A stretch of DNA of 6,655 nucleotides from contig CAMGAZ010000081.1 in NCBI GenBank assembly GCA_946008205.1, forward strand, positions 1 through 6,655, written 5' to 3'. The notes below the pieces were generated by a model. That model saw nothing but the letters and a program-made list of their open reading frames with translations, searched no databases and was not told the origin of the DNA. Below are positions 1 through 6,567 of the stretch, piece after piece. Position 1 is the first letter of the stretch. Every line of letters begins with the position of its first letter. The position numbers were made by a program, and so were the translations under genes. This DNA comes from an uncultured Clostridium sp. GTDB lineage: Bacteria; Bacillota; Clostridia; TANB77; CAG-508.

Positions 1-291
1 AACAAACTTCTAAATACACGAATTACCCATATGAATAAATTGAAGCAAGCATTTTCTATAGAGACTTCTGTTATAACAGAGGAACAGAGAAATTTAGTAA
101 ATTATTATTGGGGGAATGACTGTATACGAACTCCTGATGAATTAAAACAGATGTGTCGTATTACACGAGACTTACATAATATAACCAGAGGAAATACTTT
201 TTTAAATAGTATCTCTATAAAGAAAATAATGAAGAGATATCAGTCGGAAGATAAAAACCTTTATGCATTGTTACTGCATGCACTGAACTGA
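1..291 (+). CDS. C-terminal end of an unrecognised protein (5' end outside the window)
   Basis: The frame is open from base 1 to a TGA at 289-291, giving 96 visible residues. The first internal ATG (base 31) has no Shine-Dalgarno sequence in front of it (AATTACCCAT) and lies inside the open frame, so this is most simply the tail of a longer gene that starts to the left. The visible part is soluble, charged and probably alpha-helical (RNLVNYYWGN, then DELKQMCRITRDLHN, ending LYALLLHALN), with no membrane segment. I do not recognise the family. It lies 52 bp upstream of the wzy-like gene on the same strand, so a polysaccharide role such as a glycosyltransferase is likely by position only. An independent 86-residue protein starting at base 31 is the less likely alternative. 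Confidence 0.6.
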   Translation, partial: NKLLNTRITHMNKLKQAFSIETSVITEEQRNLVNYYWGNDCIRTPDELKQMCRITRDLHNITRGNTFLNSISIKKIMKRYQSEDKNLYALLLHALN

Positions 292-343
292 TGCTGTTAA
301 ACATTAAGATTATATATACCTTGTAATAGTTGAGGAGATTTAA

Positions 344-1735
344 ATGGATGTCTCGGTAATAAAAACACAACTTATATTTTTTCTTTTTTTTAGTGTACTG
401 ATTCTTCTGCAGTTTATTTTTCAAATGCCGAATCTGTTTAATACACTCTCTCTTTTTACTTTTTTATTCTACTTATTTCTCTTATTAAAAAATAAAAAAA
501 TAGAGACGTGTATATATTTTCAGCTATTGTTTGCTATTTTATGTGCTGTGATTCCAGAATGGTTATTTGAAATTTATCCAGTCTATCTAGCTGAACTTTC
601 AGAGGTCTCGTATTCGACTGGTGGAATAACGCGTCAAATATTGTATCAGTTTATCCTTATTTCGACTTCGTTTTTGATATTTTCCTATCGTTTCAAGGCC
701 ATTGACATAGAAGTAAGAAAACCCTCTAAAAGAATGCTTTATATGATGTATGCATTCTTGTTTGTAATCTTTGCAATTTCACTTTATGGCTTTACAATAT
801 ATGGAACTGCTATTAGTAACCAAATGTTTCGTTTTGAATATTGGAGTGATGTTGTAACAAACCCGGTGGTCAAATTGGCACATAGTTTTTATGTTATAGC
901 ATCACTCATTTTATCTATTATATATTTATGGAAGCCTCGAATTGCTATTGTGGGATTTATATTTTTACTCCTGTTTACAATTATGGGGGGGGATAAATTT
1001 ACCCCATTTATGACTTATTTAATATGGTTCATCGCAGTTATCTATATAACAGGTCGTTTAAGCAAAAAGCTTTTAAAGAAAATTGCTCTTTTATTAATTT
1101 TGTTTCTTTTTATGATTTCTGTTTTAGTGGTGTACCATTACTCCGATTTATTAGGAAATACAACAATACCAGTATTTGAGTTAGTATTAGGCAGAATAGC
1201 AGCGCAAGGACAAGTTTGGTGGGGAGTTGATAAGATAGTCGAAATAAGTCTATATCCAAATGCTATTGATGACTTTTTTAAAGAAATCAGTTTGTTTTTC
1301 TCATCAGCGGATTTATATGACAAGGATTCCGTTGGTATGTATCGAGTGATGAATCTTATATCTACTAATGATCGAGTTACGAAATATCTTTTTTCGGGAA
1401 TCCGATTCACCGAAGGATGGCCAGGCGTTGGGCTATGGTATTTTGGATATGTATGGCTAGCCTTGGTACAAGTTTTGGCGGGAGCTATATATGGAATTTG
1501 GGGACGATATATGTATAAAGCTATACGCTACTCAGATTTTATCATGTGTATATTGTTAATGAAATTGGGGCAGAATATTACTGAAGCTTTTGTTATGGGA
1601 AATATGTATGTTTTGTTTGGTATCTCAACGGTAATTTGCATTAGTTTAATATTTATCTATAGATGGGCTAGCAAAGCTTTTCATTATAATGGAAATAATA
1701 GGAGAGATGAAAATGTCTTTTACAATAAGTCCTAA
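344..1735 (+). CDS. wzy: Wzy-like polysaccharide repeat-unit polymerase (polytopic membrane protein)
   Basis: The 463-residue protein has about 11-12 hydrophobic segments, roughly at residues 9-27, 31-49, 56-70, 97-115, 131-150, 178-195, 199-213, 219-236, 246-264, 362-385 and 420-440. A long hydrophilic loop lies at about 265-360. Many transmembrane helices plus one large external loop late in the chain is the usual layout of Wzy polymerases, which join lipid-linked repeat units on the outer face of the cytoplasmic membrane. Conserved-looking loop motifs are RIAAQGQVWWGVD (284-296) and RFTEGWPGVG (354-363). The start is supported by GAGGAG at 332-337, six bases before the ATG. Wzy sequences diverge widely, so the call rests on topology, length and the neighbouring wzx and nonulosonate genes. 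An O-antigen ligase or another membrane glycan enzyme is the main alternative. The 3' end overlaps the start of the decayed gene by 23 bp. An eight-G run lies at codons 214-217. Confidence 0.75.
   Translation: MDVSVIKTQLIFFLFFSVLILLQFIFQMPNLFNTLSLFTFLFYLFLLLKNKKIETCIYFQLLFAILCAVIPEWLFEIYPVYLAELSEVSYSTGGITRQILYQFILISTSFLIFSYRFKAIDIEVRKPSKRMLYMMYAFLFVIFAISLYGFTIYGTAISNQMFRFEYWSDVVTNPVVKLAHSFYVIASLILSIIYLWKPRIAIVGFIFLLLFTIMGGDKFTPFMTYLIWFIAVIYITGRLSKKLLKKIALLLILFLFMISVLVVYHYSDLLGNTTIPVFELVLGRIAAQGQVWWGVDKIVEISLYPNAIDDFFKEISLFFSSADLYDKDSVGMYRVMNLISTNDRVTKYLFSGIRFTEGWPGVGLWYFGYVWLALVQVLAGAIYGIWGRYMYKAIRYSDFIMCILLMKLGQNITEAFVMGNMYVLFGISTVICISLIFIYRWASKAFHYNGNNRRDENVFYNKS
985..992 (+). repeat. G8 homopolymer inside wzy (possible slippage site)
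   Basis: Eight consecutive G residues encode part of Met214-Gly-Gly-Asp217 of the wzy-like protein, at the start of a membrane segment. In the present length the frame is open. One extra G gives a TAA immediately after the tract (ATG GGG GGG GGA TAA). One G fewer gives a TGA after a few codons (ATA AAT TTA CCC CAT TTA TGA). Either length change would therefore cut the protein at about residue 217-222 of 463. Homopolymeric G tracts in surface-glycan genes are known contingency sites in organisms such as Campylobacter; a switching role here is inference. Confidence 0.55.
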
Positions 1736-2222
1736 AAAAATCAGAGTAGACAAATAGATATACAAATAGATGATATAGATGTATGACGGATCTAATTTGA
1801 TGCGCTTTACTGCGAATGTCTATGCTGTAACACAAGTTGCGGATAATTCACGTTTGTTGATAGCAGGATATGATAGTAGTCTAAAAAAAGAAATGGGAAT
1901 TGATGATAATGTTGCAGACGATTTGCACGCAAAGGAAAATGGTGTTCGCTTGGTACAACCACATAATGGTGTTTAAATCTGATAATGAAACTAGGTTTTA
2001 TCCCTGCAATCGTAGAAGTTTACATGATTTCTTGTTTGGTGGAGCGTTTACGCAATGAATATAATTTTAATGTAATACTGCCGTATTTATTTAATGTAGA
2101 ATTTCTTTATCTATACGAAGTTAATTACCTTATATTATGGATTTTTGTTTTATATACATCAAGTATATCGAGAGCAACTAAGCTTCAGCTTTGATGAATA
2201 TGATTATTCACTTGTGATGTGA
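1713..2222 (+). pseudogene. Decayed gene of unknown family between wzy and wzx
   Basis: A good start remains: AGGAG at 1700-1704, eight bases before ATG 1713, overlapping the end of wzy. It reads MSFTISPKKIRVDK and then meets TAG at 1755, 1767 and 1776. The same frame resumes as YDGSNLMRFTANVYAV and runs to QPHNGV before TAA at 1974. Protein-like sequence then continues in the next frame (FKSDNETRFYPCNRRSLH, stop TGA 2056), appears in the third frame around 2060-2115 (NEYNFNVILPYLFNVEF), and returns to the first frame for the end, FSFDEYDYSLVM, stopping at TGA 2220-2222. That stop touches the wzx ribosome binding site, as expected of an intact operon gene once about 170 codons long. Between 1748 and 1783 a second frame reads RQIDIQIDDIDV without stops, so paired indels may explain the early TAGs. 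I do not recognise the family; a glycan-modifying enzyme or glycosyltransferase is a guess from position. Confidence 0.72.
1749..1781 (+). repeat. Short imperfect tandem repeat in the decayed gene
   Basis: ACAAATAGAT occurs at 1750-1759 and again at 1762-1771, a period of 12 bases, followed by a partial third copy (ATAGATG, 1775-1781). The three copies carry the three in-frame TAG codons of the decayed gene. Slipped-strand copying of such a repeat could have caused the damage here, but this is inference. Confidence 0.5.
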
Positions 2223-2226
2223 GGAG
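2221..2226 (+). promoter_or_regulatory. Shine-Dalgarno sequence that decides the wzx start
   Basis: GAGGAG lies four bases before ATG 2231. An in-frame GTG at 2219 is possible as a start, but it overlaps this motif and has no ribosome binding site of its own, so ATG 2231 is preferred. The motif begins on the last two bases of the TGA ending the decayed gene, consistent with former translational coupling. Confidence 0.65.
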
Positions 2227-2230
2227 AAAA

Positions 2231-3664
2231 ATGAACGGAAAGTCAATATCTGTGAAAAACTTCATCAATATGATGGCAAAGTTTTCAATTTCATCATGGG
2301 TAAACTTTATAATCGGTATTGCTACTGTTGGAATTACTACACGATTATTTACTCCAGATGTTTATGGTGCACTTAATATGTTTAATACGACCACGGCTAT
2401 TTTTGTTAGTGTATCGTGCTTAGGATTAGATGGTGCATTTATTCGATTTTACTACGAGCCACCAGAGGGATGGGATACTAAGCAGCTTTTTGCAAAATGC
2501 TTGATTTTTGCCTGCGCAATGCTTTTTCTTATCAGCGTGATTCTTTGCGGTGGGTTTTATGCAGAACTTACCTCGCAATTATTTCATACTGTTAGCTTTT
2601 ACTTTGCTGTACTTCTTTCTGTCAATGCACTCTCTTTATTGGTACTTAACAATTTCTTTTCGCAGTATTACCGGATTGGAAATGATCCTTATCACTATAC
2701 AATCCAGCAGATATTAGTACAGTTATTTTCAAAATTGTTTGTGGTTAGTGCAGCATTTATTTCTCCGGCGATAGATGTTGTTTTAACGATGAATACTCTT
2801 GGAATTTTTTCATTAATGCTGGTGTATTTCTGCATTCAGAAGAAAACAGTATTCCCTGAAAAAATTGTCTGGTCTTATAAAGGATTTTGGCCAGTACTAA
2901 AGTTTGCACTTTTTTACTGGCCTCAGTCAACTGTATTGACATTGAATGCTTTTATTATTCCTTTTATCATCACATCTCAGTTGGACAGTTATTCTCTAGG
3001 CATCTATGCATCTGCCGGCTTTTTTGTTTCAGCATTTGGTGTTATTCAGGGCGGATTCCGGACATACTGGTCTGCTTTTATGTATGAGCATTATAAAGAT
3101 GAGCAAGCAAAAATAATAAAGATTCATAGTTATGTCATTATCTTTATTATCCTATTATTATCGGGCTTTATTTTGGTCCAGCATATTGTCTATCTACTCA
3201 TTGGTTCAGAGTACCACGCTAGTAGACTTTTCTTTTCTTTAGTGCTTGTAGATCCACTGCTTTCTTTATTGGAGCAAACGACAGAATATGGAACTAATTT
3301 AGCGAAAAAGAACCATCAGAACTTAATTATATTTTTTATCTCAGTAACGATAAATATTGTAGGGACGTACCTTTTATTGCCATTGGTTGGCTTGATGGGT
3401 GCAGCTATGGCAGCGGCAGCGGCTGCTACCGTTCGTTTTGTCCTTGCTACTTGGCGAGGACAAAAATATTACGTTAGCATAGAAAAATATTGGAAAACAT
3501 TCGTCGGTATGTTTTTGATTGTTCTGCTGGCGGTTTCTAATTGTATTTTTGTCAACACTTATGAAATTGAATGTTTAGCCATATTGTCAATCATGGGGGC
3601 GACGGTTCTGATATATCATTCTTATATCAAAGAAATGATTGTATATATTCAGGGAGCTAAATAG
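2231..3664 (+). CDS. wzx: Wzx-type polysaccharide repeat-unit flippase
   Basis: This 477-residue polytopic membrane protein has the length and layout of the polysaccharide-exporter branch of the MOP flippase superfamily, with about 12-14 helices spread evenly along the chain. The N-terminal part is typical: a first helix (about 17-36) followed by TTRLFTPDVYGALNMF (36-51), the 'RL.(T/S)P..YG' signature of the family. Further hydrophobic stretches lie at about 87-107, 120-140, 160-177, 183-201, 222-247, 255-272, 300-323, 366-387, 389-406, 422-440 and 447-463. An alanine-rich helix (AAMAAAAAAT, 391-400) uses mixed codons and is not a simple DNA repeat. The expected role is to move undecaprenyl-diphosphate-linked repeat units across the cytoplasmic membrane for Wzy to polymerise. 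The gene follows the decayed gene directly and ends 29 bp before the nonulosonate fusion gene, so it is probably cotranscribed with both sides. Substrate specificity cannot be read from the sequence. Confidence 0.88.
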   Translation: MNGKSISVKNFINMMAKFSISSWVNFIIGIATVGITTRLFTPDVYGALNMFNTTTAIFVSVSCLGLDGAFIRFYYEPPEGWDTKQLFAKCLIFACAMLFLISVILCGGFYAELTSQLFHTVSFYFAVLLSVNALSLLVLNNFFSQYYRIGNDPYHYTIQQILVQLFSKLFVVSAAFISPAIDVVLTMNTLGIFSLMLVYFCIQKKTVFPEKIVWSYKGFWPVLKFALFYWPQSTVLTLNAFIIPFIITSQLDSYSLGIYASAGFFVSAFGVIQGGFRTYWSAFMYEHYKDEQAKIIKIHSYVIIFIILLLSGFILVQHIVYLLIGSEYHASRLFFSLVLVDPLLSLLEQTTEYGTNLAKKNHQNLIIFFISVTINIVGTYLLLPLVGLMGAAMAAAAAATVRFVLATWRGQKYYVSIEKYWKTFVGMFLIVLLAVSNCIFVNTYEIECLAILSIMGATVLIYHSYIKEMIVYIQGAK

Positions 3665-3693
3665 GCTCAGTATTCATTGGGAGGAGAAGTATC

Positions 3694-5334
3694 ATGCATA
3701 TTCTTGCTGTAATTCCAGCACGAGGTGGCTCGAAAGGAATCCCGCGGAAAAATATTCGTTTCATGAATGGAAAACCTTTGATTGCCTATGCGATTGAAAA
3801 TGCATTGCATTGTCCGCTTATTACGGACTGTGTTGTGACAACAGACGATTCCGAGATAGCTTATGTAGCAAAGCAATTTGGAAGTGACGTTGTTCCACGT
3901 GGTGAGGGATTGGCTGCTGATGCAGTGACTCTTGACCCGGTTGTTGAAGATGCAACTCTTAGAATGGAACAAAAAACTGGTCAATCCTATGATGCGGTAG
4001 TAACAATGCAGCCGACTTCACCGATGTTGAGTGTAGATACACTTTCGCGTGGTATTCAATCCTTCATAGAGAATAAGGTAGATACGGTCATTAGTGTAGT
4101 CAATCATCCACATCTTTCATGGACCAAACGGGAAGGGAAAGTTGTTCCCAATTATAAAGAGCGTTTGAACCGTCAACAGTTGCCACCTAATTATATGGAA
4201 ACAGGGGCATTCCTTATTACAAAAAGAGAATTTGTTACAGAAAAATCTCGTATGGGAAAAGTTATCTCAGTTTATGAAGTACCAGAGCGAGAATCGACTG
4301 ATATCGATACCGTCGAGGATTGGATTGTAACAGAGAGTCAAATGAAGAAAAAAAGGATTGTATTCCGTGCTGATGGTATGAAACAGATCGGTATGGGTCA
4401 CATATACAATTGCTTGACGATGGCATTCAGCTTTATCGAACACCAGATTCTCTTTGTTACGCGTAAAGATTGTGTAGAGGGATTGAAAAAAATTCAGAGT
4501 ACTAACCTGCCGTACGTGACAATTGAATCGGATGCTGATCTACAAAGAGTTATTGACACATATCAACCTGATATATGGGTCAATGATTGTTTAAATACCT
4601 CTGCCGAATATATTCAGTGGTTAAAGAAACGTGTGCCTCGCGTCGTGACAATCGAAGATCTGGGCGAGGGTACGCGGTATGCTGATGCTGTTATCAACGC
4701 CTTATATGAACATCACCATCCTGAAGCTGAAAATCTATACGAAGGCTCTCGGTATGTTTGCTTGCGAGATGAATTCCAGCTAGCAAAGCGAAAGGAATTT
4801 TCTTCGGAAGTAAATAATATACTTGTCATGTTTGGTGGAACAGATCCTAGTAATTTGAATCACAAGTTATATCAGGCTGCTCGCGTTATTACGAATATTT
4901 ATCCTAAAATTGAGTTTCATTTTGTAACGGGGATTGGTTATGATACAGAAAAGAACGGTATTCTCGAAGACAAAGACTCCCGTATCTTTGTTCATCGAAA
5001 TGTTTCTCGTGTCACAGAATATATGAAGCAATCAGATATTGCTGTTTCAAGTCAAGGCCGCACTGTTTATGAAATAGCTAGTATGGGAATTCCTGCCATT
5101 GTTCTTTCTCAGAATGAGCGGGAGGCAATGCATACTTTTGCGACAATGAAAAATGGTTTCATCAATTTAGGATTAGGAAAAGATATTGAGGTTGAAGCGA
5201 TTACCAACACACTGAAGTGGTTAATTGATACACCTAATATTCGAAAAAACATGCGCATCCTGATGCTGAAACATGATTTCCATGGCAGTATTCAACGTAT
5301 TAAAGATATTATCTTAGGAGATGATGTACAATGA
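3694..5334 (+). CDS. Bifunctional CMP-nonulosonate cytidylyltransferase / PseG-like UDP-sugar hydrolase
   Basis: Two enzymes are fused in 546 residues. Residues 1-216 are a CMP-sialate-type cytidylyltransferase (NeuA/PseF/SpsF family): nucleotide-binding PARGGSKGIPRKNI (8-21), TTDDSEIA (49-56), MQPTSP (105-110), LPPNYMETGAF (163-173) and the late acidic motif DIDTVEDW (203-210). A lysine-rich link (MKKKR, 217-221) leads to residues 222-546, which resemble PseG and Bacillus SpsG, a GT-B-fold hydrolase that removes UDP from a 2,4-diacetamido-trideoxyhexose. Evidence there is FRADGMKQIGMGH (224-236), with His236 matching the catalytic His of the G-x-GH motif, MFGGTDPSN (379-387) and SQGRTVYEIASMGIPAIV (453-470). 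After GH the sequence is IYNCL, where an Arg is common at the Asn position. The frame is continuous across the junction. GGGAGGAG at 3679-3686 lies seven bases before the ATG. The gene overlaps the synthase by ATGA, suggesting coupled translation. The exact sugar (pseudaminate, legionaminate or relative) is not settled. Confidence 0.9.
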   Translation: MHILAVIPARGGSKGIPRKNIRFMNGKPLIAYAIENALHCPLITDCVVTTDDSEIAYVAKQFGSDVVPRGEGLAADAVTLDPVVEDATLRMEQKTGQSYDAVVTMQPTSPMLSVDTLSRGIQSFIENKVDTVISVVNHPHLSWTKREGKVVPNYKERLNRQQLPPNYMETGAFLITKREFVTEKSRMGKVISVYEVPERESTDIDTVEDWIVTESQMKKKRIVFRADGMKQIGMGHIYNCLTMAFSFIEHQILFVTRKDCVEGLKKIQSTNLPYVTIESDADLQRVIDTYQPDIWVNDCLNTSAEYIQWLKKRVPRVVTIEDLGEGTRYADAVINALYEHHHPEAENLYEGSRYVCLRDEFQLAKRKEFSSEVNNILVMFGGTDPSNLNHKLYQAARVITNIYPKIEFHFVTGIGYDTEKNGILEDKDSRIFVHRNVSRVTEYMKQSDIAVSSQGRTVYEIASMGIPAIVLSQNEREAMHTFATMKNGFINLGLGKDIEVEAITNTLKWLIDTPNIRKNMRILMLKHDFHGSIQRIKDIILGDDVQ

Positions 5335-6401
5335 TAAATGTAGTAGAAAAAAGACTATCAGAAGGTAAGTTTGTACTGATTGCGGAGATTGGTGTTAATT
5401 ATTATGATATTGCACGTAAATTAAATATCACCAATATGCAGGCAGCTAAGATGATGGTCTTAGAAGCGAAGAATGCAGGTATTCATGCTGTTAAATTTCA
5501 GACATATAAAGCAGAAACACTAGCAGCCAAAGATTCACCATCCTATTGGGATACGAGTGAAGAATCTACGACATCGCAATTTGCTTTATTTAAAAAATTT
5601 GATGCATTTGGTGTAAAAGAATATCAAGAGCTATCGAACTTCTGTAATCAAATCGGCATTGAATTTTGTTCAACACCATTTGATTTTGAGTCTGCTGACT
5701 ATCTGGATGACATGATGAACATCTATAAAATATCGTCTTCAGATCTCAGTAATTTACCATTTATATCGTATATAGCAAAAAAGAATAAGCCGATTCTTCT
5801 TTCGATAGGTGCATCTAATTTAGATGAGATTCAACGTGCTGTCCATACTATTCGCCAATATAATGACAAAAAATTAACCTTATTGCATTGCGTTTTAGAG
5901 TATCCCACTCCATATGAGCATGCGAATCTGTCCAAGATTCGCACTTTAAAAGAAACTTTTCCAGATGTATATATTGGATATTCTGACCACACAAAACCGG
6001 ATGAAGAGTATGACGTTATAAAAACAGCATATCTCCTTGGTGCACAAGTGATCGAAAAGCATTTCACATTAGATAAGTCTTTGCCAGGTAATGATCATTA
6101 TCATGCTATGGACGTACATGATGCAGAAGAGATGTTAAAAAACATCGATAAAATAGACATGTTAAAAGGAATAGGGGATCTTCGGGCACTGGCTAGTGAG
6201 GCAGCGGCACGTCAGAATGCTAGAAGATCTATTGTGACAAAGTGTGCTATAAGTAAGGGTACTAAGATTACTGCAGATTTGTTGACTTTTAAGCGACCTG
6301 GGACAGGTATTTCGCCAACCCTGTTAGAGAAAGTAATTGGCAAGATTTCTACTAAGAACTTACCTGAAGATAAGATCTTGCAGCAGGATGATTTTGAGTG
6401 A
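5331..6401 (+). CDS. neuB: NeuB-family nonulosonic acid synthase with SAF domain
   Basis: The 356-residue protein matches the usual NeuB length and order: a TIM-barrel synthase (about 13-280) and a C-terminal SAF/antifreeze-like domain (about 298-356). It should condense phosphoenolpyruvate with a 2-acetamido-type six-carbon sugar to a nine-carbon acid in the cytoplasm. Motifs are IAEIGVN (17-23), VKFQTYKAE (54-62), EFCSTPFDFE (111-120), YKISSSDLSN (132-141), HCVLEYPTPYEHANL (186-200), GYSDHT (216-221), EKHFTLD (242-248) and PGNDHYHAMD (252-261). His220 and His244 fit the metal ligands known in meningococcal NeuB. The SAF domain has RRSIVTKCAISKGTKIT and KRPGTGISP (321-329), closer to the Neu/Leg type than to PseI as I recall those families. 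Differences from classical NeuB are YYD in place of HNG after IGVN, followed by a longer segment, and VLE where NeuB has TNI before YPTP. AGGAG at 5316-5320 is ten bases before the ATG, which overlaps the preceding stop. It is the last gene before the terminator. Confidence 0.9.
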   Translation: MINVVEKRLSEGKFVLIAEIGVNYYDIARKLNITNMQAAKMMVLEAKNAGIHAVKFQTYKAETLAAKDSPSYWDTSEESTTSQFALFKKFDAFGVKEYQELSNFCNQIGIEFCSTPFDFESADYLDDMMNIYKISSSDLSNLPFISYIAKKNKPILLSIGASNLDEIQRAVHTIRQYNDKKLTLLHCVLEYPTPYEHANLSKIRTLKETFPDVYIGYSDHTKPDEEYDVIKTAYLLGAQVIEKHFTLDKSLPGNDHYHAMDVHDAEEMLKNIDKIDMLKGIGDLRALASEAAARQNARRSIVTKCAISKGTKITADLLTFKRPGTGISPTLLEKVIGKISTKNLPEDKILQQDDFE

Positions 6402-6422
6402 TAGACTAATTAAATATAAATC

Positions 6423-6456
6423 AAAAAGCTCCACTGCTCATGTAGCGGAGCTTTTT
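6423..6456 (+). terminator. Rho-independent terminator of the polysaccharide operon
   Basis: AAAAAGCTCC (6423-6432) pairs perfectly with GGAGCTTTTT (6447-6456). Further pairs inside the arms extend the stem past one A-C mismatch to a loop of about four bases. It lies 21 bp after the synthase stop. Because the A-run and T-run flank the stem, it could also stop transcription coming from the right. Confidence 0.85.
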
Positions 6457-6502
6457 AATGCATATCTAAACACAATGAAAGTAGGCAATGACGTTAGTAG
6501 CT

Positions 6503-6549
6503 CAAACACTTAATGGCTCATTGTCTAGCGCTAAGTGCTTGTTTTTTTT
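6503..6549 (+). terminator. Second, weaker terminator-like hairpin with T8 tail
   Basis: CAAACACTTA (6503-6512) pairs with TAAGTGCTTG (6532-6541) with a single mismatch, enclosing a 19-base loop that may fold partly by itself, and is followed at once by eight T residues (6542-6549). The long loop makes it less certain than the first hairpin. It would serve as a back-up stop. Confidence 0.5.
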
Positions 6550-6567
6550 ATCGTGCTGTGTTATAAT
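6539..6567 (+). promoter_or_regulatory. Sigma-70-type promoter with extended -10, facing right
   Basis: TTGTTT (6539-6544) is separated by exactly 17 bases from a perfect TATAAT (6562-6567), which is preceded by TGT (6559-6561), the extended -10 motif. Transcription would start near 6574 and run out of the window. The -35 box is made from the end of the second hairpin's right arm and its T-tract. The stretch 6568-6655 is AT-rich with no convincing ribosome binding site plus start codon, so it is probably the leader of a gene outside the window. Confidence 0.65.

Noticed and set aside
377..391. Long T-runs (T6-C-T8) near the wzy start as a second slippage site
   Set aside because: T-runs are common in AT-rich DNA coding for Phe-rich membrane helices; unlike the G8 tract they are not unusual here.
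1138..1410. Minus-strand frame of 90 residues within wzy
   Set aside because: It lies wholly opposite a clear coding region and has no plausible family features; it is a shadow of wzy.
1755..1778. Three in-frame TAG codons as amber readthrough or recoding
   Set aside because: TAA and TGA stops and frame changes follow further down, and all five intact or partial genes here end normally, including wzx with TAG. Decay explains everything.
1779..1976. A separate small protein of 65 residues
   Set aside because: It has no ribosome binding site and is in the same frame as the good start at 1713; it is one segment of the decayed gene.
1985..2194. A separate small hydrophobic protein of 69 residues
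   Set aside because: It lacks a Shine-Dalgarno sequence, and better protein-like sequence is found in the two other frames over parts of it; it is treated as part of the decayed gene.
2219..2230. GTG 2219 as the wzx start
   Set aside because: It overlaps the only Shine-Dalgarno sequence, which is placed for ATG 2231, and would add only four residues (MRRK).
3667..3984. Minus-strand frame of 105 residues over the start of the cytidylyltransferase
   Set aside because: It is opposite the highly conserved nucleotide-binding region, so a chance open frame is the better explanation.
6475..6513. Tiny open frame MKVGNDVSSSNT
   Set aside because: It has no ribosome binding site, lies between two terminators, and ends within the arm of the second hairpin.
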